NCBI RefSeq assembly: GCF_009806555.1
Contig: NZ_VUOK01000016.1
Location: 1 to 64,000 of the forward strand
Direction: 5' to 3'
Source: Methylobacterium sp. 2A
GTDB taxonomy: Bacteria > Pseudomonadota > Alphaproteobacteria > Rhizobiales > Beijerinckiaceae
DNA: 64,000 bases
Positions 23,515 through 32,593 of this stretch are shown one piece after another. The position numbers were made by a program, and so were the translations under genes. Position 1 is the first letter of the stretch. Every line of letters starts with the position of its first letter. The notes beneath the pieces are model-generated. The model saw nothing but the letters and a program-made list of their open reading frames with translations, was not told where the DNA came from and did not search any database.

Positions 23515-24285
23515 CTAGCGGCGGTCGCCGATCAGGCTGAGCAGGAACTGGAACATGTTGATGAAGTCGAGGTAGAGCGTCAGGGCGCCGTTGACCGACA
23601 CCTTGGCCGCGGTCTCACCGTCGAAGTTGCCGTAGAGATACATCTCCTTCAGCTTCTGCGTGTCGTAGGCGGTGAGGCCCGCGAAGATCAGCACGCCCAG
23701 CACCGAGATGGCGAACTGGAGGGCCGACGAGGCGAAGAAGATGTTCACCAGCGAGGCGAGGATGATGCCGATCAGGCCCATCATCAGGAACGAGCCCATG
23801 CCCGAGAGGCTGCGCCGCGTGGTGTAGCCCCACAGGCTCAGCGAGCCGAAGGCCGCCGCCGTGATGAAGAACACCTGGACCACGCTCGCGCCGGTGAAGA
23901 CCAGCAGGAGCGAGGACATCGAGGCGCCCATCACGGCCGCGAAGGCGAAGAACATCGTCCGCGCCGACGAGGCCGACATCCGGTCCATCCGCATCGAGAA
24001 GACGAAGATGAACGCGAGCGGGGCGAGCATCAGCACCCACTTGAGCGGGCTCAGGTAGAGGGCCTGACCGAACGGGGTCAGGAGCGGGCGCGTGCCCTGG
24101 TAGGCCGCGACCGAAGCCATGTTCAGGCCGAGGGCGACGAGACCGGAGATCCCGAGCCCGACGACCATGTTGTTGTAGACGCCGAGCATGAAGGCACGCA
24201 GGCCCTGGTCGACCTCGACCTGGGTGCCGGCGTAGCCCGTCGGCTGCTGGGCGCCGTACCGGAAGGGACTGTTTTCGAATGCCAT
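23515..24285 (-). CDS. Bax inhibitor-1/YccA family membrane protein
   Basis: The 256-residue product has seven membrane segments and the family's features: GLRAFMLGVYNNMVVGLGIS at the start, LSPLKWVLMLAPLAFIF, the central 'YTTRRSLSGMGSFLMMGLIG' and the C-terminal FAGLTAYDTQKLKEMY with the two aspartates that form the pH-sensing, calcium-leak pore in characterised relatives. Bacterial members such as YccA bind FtsH. A transport or protease-modulating role in the inner membrane is expected. An AAGGAAA ribosome binding site precedes the ATG. Confidence 0.92.
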   Translation of the reverse strand: MAFENSPFRYGAQQPTGYAGTQVEVDQGLRAFMLGVYNNMVVGLGISGLVALGLNMASVAAYQGTRPLLTPFGQALYLSPLKWVLMLAPLAFIFVFSMRMDRMSASSARTMFFAFAAVMGASMSSLLLVFTGASVVQVFFITAAAFGSLSLWGYTTRRSLSGMGSFLMMGLIGIILASLVNIFFASSALQFAISVLGVLIFAGLTAYDTQKLKEMYLYGNFDGETAAKVSVNGALTLYLDFINMFQFLLSLIGDRR

Positions 24286-24791
24286 GGGAGTTTCCTTGCG
24301 GAGGCTCTCTCAGCGTGGTGTTTCGGGCGAGGCCCACGCAGGACCTCTGGCGCCGGGCTGGCGCCTCGATCCGGAATATGTTGCGCGCGCCGCGTCAGCA
24401 CAAGTGCCCGGCCACGGTTGCGGGGCCGGTTTTCCGTGTCCGGACGATGTATTTTTGTCCATCGCGATAGGGATTAAAATGCATTCCGGCCGTGCGCCGG
24501 CCCGTTCGACTGGCGGTTGCCGGATTCCCATCGTCATAAAGGCTCCGGGCGAAGTCTTAACGGCTTCCTGATGACACGGGTGAACACGGGCACGTTATTG
24601 TCGCGCGCGACGATTCGAGAGAGCGGGCCGGCGCCGCGCGTCCTCCCTCCCCCACAGAGGGGGGAAGGAGAGCGGCGGAGCCGGTCGCGCTTTTTCCGAC
24701 ACGGACGACGCGTGAATCCCTCGATAACCCGCGCGGGATCCATCCCCGGCGATGGGCGCTGTCCCGATATCGCCCACGAACCCGACCGGCC
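24286..24791. other. Gene-free stretch with a partial palindrome
   Basis: No gene is supported. Bases 24645-24668 (CCTCCCTCCCCCACAGAGGGGG region) are a degraded relative of one arm of the 30-bp palindrome seen at 1951 and 27895. A moderately AT-rich patch at 24440-24490 may be the promoter of the divergent genes. Confidence 0.45.
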
Positions 24792-25277
24792 ATGACCGCA
24801 CTCGAGACCCTGTTCGGCACCGCGCCGCATCTGACCGCCTGGCAGGAATGCGCCCGCGCCGTGCTGATCTTCGCCTACGGGCTGCTGCTCATGCGGGTCT
24901 CGGGGCGACGGACCTTCGGCAAGTGGTCGGCCCTCGACATCGTCGTGTCGATCATGCTCGGCTCCTCGCTGAGCCGGGCGCTGACCGGGAACGCGCCGCT
25001 CCTCGGCACGATGGCGGCGAGCGCCGTCCTCGTCCTCCTGCATGGGCTGCTGGCCCAGGCGGCCGCCCGCTCGACCCGGCTCGCGCGGATCATCGAGGGC
25101 ACGGCCATCACGCTGAGCCGCGACGGGCGCCTCGACGAACGCGCCCGCCTGCACCAGTCGGTCAGCGCGGCCGACCTCGCCGAGGCGCTGCGCCAGACGG
25201 GCGTCGCGGATGTGGGCGAGACGGCCGGGATCATCCTGGAGCCGAGCGGCAAGATCACCGTGCGCAAGCCCGGCTGA
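24792..25277 (+). CDS. DUF421 (YetF-like) membrane protein
   Basis: The product has two or three membrane segments (about residues 19-36, 48-65 and 70-88), the family motif 'LMRVSGRRTFGKWSALDIVV' and a small cytoplasmic domain (EGTAITLSRDGRLDER...LHQSVSAADLAEALRQ) ending in GIILEPSGKITV. YetF of Bacillus is proposed to be an aqueous channel-like or scaffold protein; function is otherwise unknown. At 161 residues it is slightly short but complete. Confidence 0.85.
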   Translation: MTALETLFGTAPHLTAWQECARAVLIFAYGLLLMRVSGRRTFGKWSALDIVVSIMLGSSLSRALTGNAPLLGTMAASAVLVLLHGLLAQAAARSTRLARIIEGTAITLSRDGRLDERARLHQSVSAADLAEALRQTGVADVGETAGIILEPSGKITVRKPG

Positions 25278-25285
25278 GGGCGTCC

Positions 25286-27862
25286 TCAGATCTGCCGCAG
25301 GTATGGCGCCGGCTTCTGCCCCAGGATCCGCCACGTGCCGGCAAGCCCGAGCAGGATCGCCAGCGCCACCGCGGCGAGCGCGGCCACGAGCGCCCCGGAG
25401 AGATCCAGCCGGAAGTCGAGGTGCATCACCTTGGCGACGATCACCCAGCCGGCGAGCGTGCCGGCCGCCAGCCCGAACAGGGCCGTGGCGAGGCCGAGCG
25501 CCGCGTACTCGATGGCGTAGGCGCTGAGCAGCCGCGCGCGGCTCGACCCCAGCACCTTGAGCACCACGGCATCGTAGAGCCGCGCCCGGTGCCCGGCCGC
25601 GATGGCGCCGGCCAGCACGAACAGGCTCGCCAGCACCGCCACCGCGCTCGCGCCGCGGATCGCCAGGACCAGCCGGCCGACGAGGTCGCCGATCGCGTCG
25701 AGGGCGTCCTTCACCCGCACGGCGCTCACCGACGGGAAGGTCTTCGCGACGTCGCGCAGGATCTGGTTCTCGGCGCCCGAATCCGTGCCGCCGGGGAGCG
25801 TCAGCGTGGCGAGGTCCGAGTGCGGCGCGCCGCGGAAGGTGCCGGGCGAGAACACCATCACGAAGTTGATGCCGAGGTTGCGCCACTCCACCCGGCGCAG
25901 GTTGAAGATCGTCGCGGTGAGGTCGCGGCCGAGCACGTTCACCGTCACGGTGTCGCCGAGCTTCAGGCCGAGCTGGCGGGCGAGGTCGGCCTCGAAGGAG
26001 ACGAGCGGCTTGGCGCCCTGCTCCGGGCTCCACCACGCCCCTTCCGTGAGGCTGGAGCCCTCCGGCACCGTGTCGGCGTAGGTGATGCCCCGGTCGCCGT
26101 CGAGCACCCAGGCGGCGTCCTCGGGCGGGCGGATCTTGCCCGCCGGCACGCCGTTCAGGGCGACGATCCGGCCGCGCATCATCGGCACGTCCTCGATCTT
26201 CCCGTTCGGGGCGGAGCGGGCCAGGAATTCCCGGAACCGTTCGGCGTCCCGCGAAGGAATATCCAGGAAGAAGAGATTCGGCGCCCGGGCCGGCAGGGTC
26301 GCGCTGATCGTGCGGCGGACATTGGCGTCGATCAGGCTGAGCGTCACGAGGAGCGTCACGCCGAGGCCCAGCGACAGGACGATGGCAGGCGTCAGGGCGC
26401 CCGGCCGGTGCAGGTTGGCGAGCGCCATCCGGGGTGCGGGCCAGCGCGGATGCGGCAGGCGGCGGGCCACCGCCATCAGGCCGAGCGCCACCCCATGCAG
26501 CAGGCCGAACGCGATGGCCGCGGCCGCGATGAAGATCAGCGCCACCCGCCGGTCGAAGGCGGTCGCCACCGACAGGCCGACCAGGGCGGCGAGGCTCAAG
26601 GCGAGCCAGATCCGGTAGCGCCAGCGCGGGCGCACCCGGGCGGGATCGACCGTATCGCGGAACAGGCCGGAAACCGGCACGTCGTGGGCGCGGCCGAGCG
26701 GCGTGATCGCGAAGGCGAAGGCGGTGATCAGGCCATAGGCGGCGGCGAGCGCGAGTTCGCCCGGGGCGAGTGTGGGATTGAGCGGCAGCGGCAGATCGGC
26801 CGAGAACAGCGCGTCGAGGAGGAAGGGCAGGCTCGCGCCGATCACGACACCGATCAGCGTACCGAGGCCGGCGATCAGCATCACCTGGGTCAGGTACAGG
26901 GCCACCACCTGCGAACCCGGCGCCCCGACGCTCTTGAGGGTCGCGATCGAGGGCCGCTTGCGCTCCACGAAGGCGTGGACGGCGTTGCCGACCCCGACCC
27001 CGCCGACGATCAGCGCGGTGAGCCCCACGAGCGTCAGGAACTGCGTGAACCGCTCGATGCTCTTGGCGAAGCGCGGGTCGGCGTTGGTGCGCGAGCGGAT
27101 CTCCCAGCCGGCCTCCGGGGTCGCGGCGCGGATCCGGGCCTGCGCGGCGTCGAGGTCGGCCTCCGGCGTGCCGGGCGGCAGGATGAGGCGGTAGCTCCAG
27201 CGGTTGAGGCTGCCGGGCTGGACCAGGCCGGTGGCGCGGAGCGTCGGCTCGGCGATCATCAGCCGCGGCCCGAAACCGATGCCGCCGGCGATCTTGTCGG
27301 GCTCCGACACGATGGTGCCGCGGATCGCGACCGGGTGGCCGGCCAGCGTGATCCGGTCGCCGACCTTGACGGCGAGGCGGGTGAGCAGCGCCGGGTCGGC
27401 CAGCGCCCCCGGTACCCCGTCTTGCACCGCCAGCAGGTCGGCGATGGGCTGCTGCGGATCGGTGGCGAGTTCGCCCGCGGCCGGGTAGGTGGCGGGATCG
27501 ACCGCCTTCAGCTCGACCAGCGCCGCGTCGCCGCTCGGTGCCACCGCCATCGCGCGCAGGGAGGCGACCACGTCGAGCCGGCCTTCCTTCGCGAGGGCCT
27601 GCTTCTCCGCGTCGGTCGCCTCGCGGTTGATGAGGTTATAGGCGAGGTCGCCCCCAAGGATCCGCCGGCCCTCCCGGCCGAGCCCGTCCGAGAGCGAGCG
27701 CGAGATCGACGCCACGCCCGCGATCGCCATGACGCCGAGCGCGATGCAGGCCAGGAACACCCCGAAGCCCGAGAGACCGGCCCGCAACTCACGCAGCGCG
27801 AGGCGCAGGGTCAGCGGGATCCGGCGGGGCGCGGGGTCGGGGCGGGTGATCGTGCCGTGCAT
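25286..27862 (-). CDS. ABC transporter permease, FtsX/LolC type (858 aa)
   Basis: This is the membrane half of an MacB/LolCDE-like exporter in the inner membrane. It is a double FtsX protein: helix 1 near residues 33-52, a large periplasmic domain, helices around 276-300, 322-350 and 375-395 (FTQFLTLVGLTALIVGGVGVG), a second half starting near residue 480 (ALTPAIVLSLGLGVTLLVT) and three final helices. The architecture matches YbbP, the permease next to TesA and YbbA in Escherichia coli, and those same two neighbours follow here. The substrate is unknown, possibly a lipid or hydrophobic compound. Confidence 0.9.
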   Translation of the reverse strand: MHGTITRPDPAPRRIPLTLRLALRELRAGLSGFGVFLACIALGVMAIAGVASISRSLSDGLGREGRRILGGDLAYNLINREATDAEKQALAKEGRLDVVASLRAMAVAPSGDAALVELKAVDPATYPAAGELATDPQQPIADLLAVQDGVPGALADPALLTRLAVKVGDRITLAGHPVAIRGTIVSEPDKIAGGIGFGPRLMIAEPTLRATGLVQPGSLNRWSYRLILPPGTPEADLDAAQARIRAATPEAGWEIRSRTNADPRFAKSIERFTQFLTLVGLTALIVGGVGVGNAVHAFVERKRPSIATLKSVGAPGSQVVALYLTQVMLIAGLGTLIGVVIGASLPFLLDALFSADLPLPLNPTLAPGELALAAAYGLITAFAFAITPLGRAHDVPVSGLFRDTVDPARVRPRWRYRIWLALSLAALVGLSVATAFDRRVALIFIAAAAIAFGLLHGVALGLMAVARRLPHPRWPAPRMALANLHRPGALTPAIVLSLGLGVTLLVTLSLIDANVRRTISATLPARAPNLFFLDIPSRDAERFREFLARSAPNGKIEDVPMMRGRIVALNGVPAGKIRPPEDAAWVLDGDRGITYADTVPEGSSLTEGAWWSPEQGAKPLVSFEADLARQLGLKLGDTVTVNVLGRDLTATIFNLRRVEWRNLGINFVMVFSPGTFRGAPHSDLATLTLPGGTDSGAENQILRDVAKTFPSVSAVRVKDALDAIGDLVGRLVLAIRGASAVAVLASLFVLAGAIAAGHRARLYDAVVLKVLGSSRARLLSAYAIEYAALGLATALFGLAAGTLAGWVIVAKVMHLDFRLDLSGALVAALAAVALAILLGLAGTWRILGQKPAPYLRQI

Positions 27863-27894
27863 GACGCTACACTCCCCCCAGGCGCGACGCCCTC

Positions 27895-28082
27895 CCTCCC
27901 CCCTCTGCGGGGGAGGGTGGCCCCTGCGTCAGCAGGGGTCGGGTCGGGACGAAGTCCCGCAAGGGGGGAGCGACGTTTCCGAAAAGGGGGCGACCTTCAT
28001 GACGGATACGGCCCCATCCTGCGCCGTCGCTCCCCTCTCCCGACCCCCTTCGGGGGCCACCCTCCCCCGCAGAGGGGGGAGG
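27895..28082. repeat. Second copy of the 30-bp-armed palindromic element
   Basis: Bases 27895-27924 and 28053-28082 are perfect reverse complements and identical to the arms at 1951-1980 and 2091-2120. The centre is 128 bases here and 110 in the first copy, with both similar and different parts. It separates the ATPase gene from the permease gene within one operon. Confidence 0.9.
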
Positions 28083-28117
28083 GCATGCGCACAGACCGTC
28101 GCGCTTGAACGCCCCCA

Positions 28118-28819
28118 TCACGCTGCCACCGCTTCCTCGATCCGCCCCGAGCGCAGCCGCACGGTGCGGTCGCACAGGCGGGCGAGGCCGTTATCGTGGG
28201 TGACCAGCACCAGCGTGGCGCCGCGGTCGCGCTTCAGGCGGAACAGGAGATCGACGATCTGGCGGCCGGTGGCCTCGTCGAGGTTGCCGGTGGGCTCGTC
28301 GGCCACCAGGATCGCCGGATCCGGGGCGACCGCCCGGGCGATGGCGACGCGCTGCTGCTCGCCGCCCGAGAGTTGCGCCGGGTAATGGTGCAGCCTGTGC
28401 CCGAGCCCGACCGCCTCCAGCTCGGCGCGGGCCCGCTCCAGGGCGCCGGGCCGGTCGGCGAGTTCGAGCGGCAGCGCCACGTTCTCCAGGGCCGTCATGG
28501 TCGGCACGAGGTGGAAGGCCTGGAACACGATGCCGATCCGCCGGCCGCGGAACCGGGCGAGCGCGTCCTCGTCGAGGCGGACGAGGTCGGTGTCCTCGAT
28601 CACCACGCCGCCGGAATCCGGCCGCTCCAGCCCGGCCATGACCATCAGCAGCGTCGATTTGCCCGAACCGGACGGGCCGACGAGCCCCACCGCCTCGCCC
28701 CGGCCGACGCTGAGCGAGATGCCGCGCAGGACATGGACCCGGGCGGCCCCACGGCCGAGGCTGAGATCGATGTCGGACAGCGCGATCGCGGGGGCGCTTC
28801 CCACCTTGCCTTGGTTCAT
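28118..28819 (-). CDS. ABC transporter ATP-binding protein, YbbA/LolD type
   Basis: The 233-residue ATPase drives the FtsX-type permease encoded downstream. Walker A is GPSGSGKSTLLM, the Q-loop is in VFQAFHLVPTMTALENV, the signature is LSGGEQQRVAIARA, Walker B is ILVADEPTGNLD and the switch His is in LVLVTHDNGLA. This matches the LolD/MacB/YbbA class. I chose the ATG at 28819 (MNQGKVG) since the sequence before it is not conserved. The palindrome between this gene and the permease may lower expression of the second gene. Confidence 0.95.
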   Translation of the reverse strand: MNQGKVGSAPAIALSDIDLSLGRGAARVHVLRGISLSVGRGEAVGLVGPSGSGKSTLLMVMAGLERPDSGGVVIEDTDLVRLDEDALARFRGRRIGIVFQAFHLVPTMTALENVALPLELADRPGALERARAELEAVGLGHRLHHYPAQLSGGEQQRVAIARAVAPDPAILVADEPTGNLDEATGRQIVDLLFRLKRDRGATLVLVTHDNGLARLCDRTVRLRSGRIEEAVAA

Positions 28820-28912
28820 CGAGCGGACGATCTGTGGACGATGACGAGCATGGCGCGCGAGGTCCTGTCTTGGGCTCAAACTTGGCGGCACGGGCCGTGG
28901 TTGCACCGCGAT

Positions 28913-29605
28913 ATGGGTCGCCCATTGGGGCCGCGCCATGACGGCGGCGCCGTGTTCCGGCGCACGGCCCTGTTTGCCGCAGCGCTAGCGCTCATGATTC
29001 TCCCTTTCATGACAGCCGCCCAGGCCGCGGGCGGCCCGACCCGGCTCGTCGCCCTCGGCGACAGCCTCACCGCCGGCTACCGGCTCCCGGCCGATGCCGC
29101 CTTCCCCACCGTGCTGGAGCGCCTGCTCAAGGCCAAGGGCGAGGACGTCACCGTGGCCAATGCCGGCGTTTCGGGCGACACCGCCACCGGCGGCCTCGAC
29201 CGGGTCGACTGGTCGGTGCCGGACGGGACCGCCGGGGTGATCCTCGAACTCGGCGCCAACGACATGCTGCGCGGCACCGATCCGAAGGTGACCGAGGGGG
29301 CGCTGGCGGCGATCATCGAGCGGCTGAAGGCGCGGGGCATCCCGGTCCTGCTCGCCGGCATGCAGGCCGCGCCCAATCTCGGGCCGGACTACAAGGCGCG
29401 GTTCGACGCGATCTACCCGGACCTCGCCAAGCGCTACGACCTGATCCTGTATCCGTTCTTCCTCGACGGGATCATCGGCGACCGGGCGCAGCACCTCGAC
29501 GACATGCTGCACCCGAACCGGCAGGGCGTGGAGACCATCGCGGCCCGCATGCTGCCGACGGTGGATTCCTTTCTCGACCGGATCCGCCAGGCCCCGGTGC
29601 GCTGA
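28913..29605 (+). CDS. GDSL-family lysophospholipase/arylesterase, TesA type
   Basis: The enzyme hydrolyses esters or thioesters in the periplasm. After a signal sequence (TALFAAALALMILPFMTAAQ) come the four SGNH blocks: LVALGDSLTAGY with the nucleophile Ser, NAGVSGDTATGG, LELGANDMLRG and DDMLHPNRQG with the catalytic Asp and His. It is divergent from the ABC ATPase gene, the same neighbourhood as tesA-ybbA-ybbP in Escherichia coli. The start is uncertain: ATG 28841, ATG 28913 and GTG 28952 are all possible, none with a strong ribosome binding site. Confidence 0.88.
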   Translation: MGRPLGPRHDGGAVFRRTALFAAALALMILPFMTAAQAAGGPTRLVALGDSLTAGYRLPADAAFPTVLERLLKAKGEDVTVANAGVSGDTATGGLDRVDWSVPDGTAGVILELGANDMLRGTDPKVTEGALAAIIERLKARGIPVLLAGMQAAPNLGPDYKARFDAIYPDLAKRYDLILYPFFLDGIIGDRAQHLDDMLHPNRQGVETIAARMLPTVDSFLDRIRQAPVR

Positions 29606-30144
29606 TGCCGCGCCTGTTCACCGGCCTCGCCGTGCCGCACGCGGTCGCCGCGGCGCTGAAGGCCTACCAGGGCGGCCTGCCCGGCGCCCGCTGGATCGAG
29701 CCCGGCGATTTCCACGTGACCCTGCGCTTCATCGGCGATGTCGAGGCGACCGTGGCCGACGACGTGGTGGAGGCGCTCGCCGAGATGCGGGCGCGCCCGG
29801 CCCTCACGGTGACGCTCGACGGCCTCGGCCTGTTCGGCGGCGACCGGCCCCGGGCGCTCTACGCCTCGGTGGTGGCCGATCCGGCGCTGATGGATCTCCA
29901 GGCCGAGCAGGAGCGGCTGGTCCGGCGGGCCGGTGTGGATCCGGAACGGCGGAAATTCACCCCGCACATCACGCTGGCCCGCCTGCGCCGCGACGCAACG
30001 CCGGAGGCGGCCGCGATGTATCTCTCGCAGGCGCCGGTCTTCGCACCGCTGACGTTCGGTGTGGACCGGGTGACGCTGTTCTCGGCGCGGGACTCGACCG
30101 GGGGCGGGCCGTATGTGGCGGAGGCGGAATTCCCGTTCGCGTGA
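29605..30144 (+). CDS. thpR: RNA 2',3'-cyclic phosphodiesterase (2H family)
   Basis: The 179-residue product has the two H-x-T motifs of the 2H phosphoesterase superfamily, FHVTLRFIG and PHITLARL, which form the active site that opens 2',3'-cyclic phosphates or ligates tRNA halves in vitro. Its ATG overlaps the stop of the esterase gene (TGATG), so both are cotranslated. The physiological RNA target of bacterial ThpR is unknown. Confidence 0.93.
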   Translation: MPRLFTGLAVPHAVAAALKAYQGGLPGARWIEPGDFHVTLRFIGDVEATVADDVVEALAEMRARPALTVTLDGLGLFGGDRPRALYASVVADPALMDLQAEQERLVRRAGVDPERRKFTPHITLARLRRDATPEAAAMYLSQAPVFAPLTFGVDRVTLFSARDSTGGGPYVAEAEFPFA

Positions 30145-30162
30145 AACGGCTGCTCCAATTCT

Positions 30163-30281
30163 CCACCTCATCCTGAGGTGCCGGAGCGCAGCGCCGGCCT
30201 CGAAGGAGACCACCAGCCAGCCGCGCGATCTCTGGAGCCCTCCTTCGAGGCCCGCTGCGCGGGCACCTCAGGATGAGGTGG
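30163..30281. repeat. Palindromic element, CCTCATCCTGAGG family, copy 1
   Basis: CCACCTCATCCTGAGGTGCC (30163-30182) pairs perfectly with 30262-30281, and an inner pair CTCGAAGGAG / CTCCTTCGAG adds to the stem. Elements with this core are widely scattered in Hyphomicrobiales genomes. It lies between the convergent thpR and coaA genes. A second copy is at 48166-48279. Confidence 0.9.
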
Positions 30282-30302
30282 AGGGTTGGGACTTCGAAGA
30301 AA

Positions 30303-31292
30303 CTACAACCGCCGCAGCGCCACGCTCTCGATCCGGTGGCTCGCCCCCTTGGTCAGGATCAGGCTCGCCCGCTGGCGCGTGGGCAGAATATTCTCGCGCA
30401 GGTTCGGCAGGTTGATCGTGGTCCAGAGCCGGTCGGCGATGTCGAGCGCCTCGGCCTCGGGGATCTCGGCGTATTTCCGGAAGTACGAGCGCGGATCGCG
30501 GAACGCCGTCTGGCGCAGCTTCATGAAGCGCGTGACGTACCAGCGGTGCAGGTCGTCCTCGTGGCCGTCGAGATAGATCGAGAAGTCGAAGAAGTCGGAC
30601 ACGAACGGGATCGCGGTCCCATCCCGCGGCAGGCGGGCGGGCTGGAGCACGTTCAGGCCCTCCACGATCAGGATGTCGGGGCTCTCCACAACCCGCTCCT
30701 CCCCGGGCACCCGGTCGTAGACGAGGTGCGAGTAGAGCGGCGCGGTCACGCGCTTGTGGCCGGCCTTCACGTCATGGAGGAAGCGCAGCAGGGCGGCGGT
30801 GTCGTAGCTTTCCGGAAACCCCTTGCGCTCCATCAGGCCGTTGGCGGCGAGCTCGGCATTGGGCAGCAGGAAGCCGTCGGTGGTGACGAGGTCGACCTTC
30901 GGGGTGTTGGGCCAGCGCGCCAGCAGGGCGGTCAGGATGCGGGCGGTGGTCGATTTGCCCACCGCCACCGATCCGGCGAGCCCGATGATGTAGGGCGCCT
31001 TGGTCTCCCGCTCGGCGAGCAGGAATCGCTGCGTCGCCTTGAACAGGCCCTGGGTCGCCGCGACGTAGAGCGCCAGCAGGCGCGACAGCGGCAGGTAGAT
31101 CGCCTCCACCTCCTCCACGGAGATCGGGTCGTTGATCGATTGCAGCCGCTCCACGTCCTCCTGGTTGAGGGTGAGCGGCGTGTCGGCCCGCAGCTGGGCC
31201 CATTCCTGGCGTCCGAAGCGGCGATAGGGCGAGAGCCCGTCCGACGCTTGGAGGATCGCCTCGACCGTGCCCGGCAGCGCGGCCGCGTTCAC
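30303..31292 (-). CDS. coaA: Pantothenate kinase type I
   Basis: CoaA phosphorylates pantothenate, the first and controlled step of coenzyme A synthesis. The 329-residue product has the Walker A motif [14 protein letters not shown], the substrate-binding [12 protein letters not shown] and [26 protein letters not shown], and the C-terminal [18 protein letters not shown], all typical of the prokaryotic type I enzyme. The GTG start at 31292 overlaps the stop of hisE in a GTGA arrangement, which fixes it and shows coupled translation. Confidence 0.95.
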   Translation of the reverse strand: MNAAALPGTVEAILQASDGLSPYRRFGRQEWAQLRADTPLTLNQEDVERLQSINDPISVEEVEAIYLPLSRLLALYVAATQGLFKATQRFLLAERETKAPYIIGLAGSVAVGKSTTARILTALLARWPNTPKVDLVTTDGFLLPNAELAANGLMERKGFPESYDTAALLRFLHDVKAGHKRVTAPLYSHLVYDRVPGEERVVESPDILIVEGLNVLQPARLPRDGTAIPFVSDFFDFSIYLDGHEDDLHRWYVTRFMKLRQTAFRDPRSYFRKYAEIPEAEALDIADRLWTTINLPNLRENILPTRQRASLILTKGASHRIESVALRRL

Positions 31293-31612
31293 GCGGGGCG
31301 CCTCGCGGCCTTCTCGGCGATGCCGCTCTGCGCCGTGCGCCGCTCCAGCTCGGCCATCACGTCGGCGAGTTCGACCCCGCCGGCGCGGAGCAGCACCACG
31401 AGGTGGTAGAGCACATCCGCCGCTTCGTTGCGCAGGCCGGTTTTGTCGCCCTGGACGGCCGCGATGGCCGCCTCCACCGCCTCCTCGCCGAGCTTCTTGG
31501 CGGCCTTGGCCGGCCCTTCCGACAGGAGCTTGGCGGTGTAGGAGGTGGCCGGGTCGGTCCCGGCACGGCTCGCCACGAGGGCGGCGAGGTCGGCGAGCGT
31601 GTAGGCGGTCAT
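31289..31612 (-). CDS. hisE: Phosphoribosyl-ATP pyrophosphatase
   Basis: HisE removes pyrophosphate from phosphoribosyl-ATP in histidine synthesis. The 107-residue helical product holds the MazG-like metal-binding pattern [18 protein letters not shown] and [14 protein letters not shown]. The single-domain form is usual in alphaproteobacteria, where hisE often precedes coaA, as here. Confidence 0.93.
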   Translation of the reverse strand: MTAYTLADLAALVASRAGTDPATSYTAKLLSEGPAKAAKKLGEEAVEAAIAAVQGDKTGLRNEAADVLYHLVVLLRAGGVELADVMAELERRTAQSGIAEKAARRPA

Positions 31613-32593
31613 GAAGCGATCTGCATGGTGGGCCGGTCCGGTCGCCGGTTGGAGGCCGAAGTTCGGCAGGAAACTGCGCCACACCTGGCCTGCGGGCAAG
31701 CGGGATGGGTGAAGGCCGCCGTGCTTTGTCTGGCCCGACGTCCATGGCACGTCGGCCTGTCGCACGTGCAGGAACTTCGCACTATCCCGCAGCGGGGCGA
31801 CGTTCGGTAGCGATTGTCAGACGGTAGCTGCATGAACTGGACGGCTCTTAAGCGCGCCGGACTTGAATGCCAGAACGCAAGTGCCTTTGAAATCATCTCT
31901 GACGCTGCGCGATACGGATGTGCGAGCGGTCAGGCACCAGTCTGTGGTCAGCGTTGATGGCAACCGGAAGCGCAACCCACGAAGACCTAACATCCTATCT
32001 CGCCGTCATGCGTAATCGTGGCGGTCTATCAGGGTCAGAAATGCATCCACGGCCGATGGAGAGTTCAGATAATATTCAATAGATCTACCTAATCGTTGTT
32101 AAAAAATCGGTCGATCAGCCTCAATGCGCTGTCAGCAGGCGATGTTCCGGAAAATTCACAATCTTTAAAAGTTAAAAACCGGCTAATATACCTTTTTATT
32201 TGTTCGTAATTTACGGAACGATGCCGCATTGATTGTCTTCTTCCTCTAGAGCTAAATATAGATGGCGCATATTTAATGGTTGGTGGAGCGCGATCGGATT
32301 TGGCAATGATGCTTTTGACGTGATAACTCGTCCAGGTGACGAACTTGAGTTGGCAGACAAAAGATTCTGAGCAATATCAGCTATGTCAACTCTTGGAATG
32401 TCTGCGCCGGTGCCTATTTGTGTGCGCAAATGATTTGGAAACTGCCTGATCATGACGCAAAATATAGATGGAATCGATTTTGCGCATAAATTTTTGATAG
32501 GCGAACAGTCTTGCCAGACGAGCAAGTATTCCTGTTTGACAGAGATTATGGGCAGAGTTGATAGAATTTTTCTGGAAGAGGGGGCGAACGGAA
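31613..32593. other. Gene-free region turning AT-rich; possible decayed coding sequence
   Basis: From about 31990 onward the base composition drops sharply in GC compared with everything around it. Between 32230 and 32490 short plus-strand frames read like protein in pieces (for example GFGNDAFDVITRPGDELEL ending at a stop near 32369, then a further open piece), which suggests a broken gene. No complete gene or insertion-sequence signature was found. The first 370 bases are ordinary GC-rich sequence upstream of hisE. Confidence 0.5.

Noticed and set aside
24752..28108. 1118-codon plus-strand frame opposite the ABC permease
   Set aside because: It is the antisense shadow of a clearly functional permease; long antisense frames are expected at this GC content.
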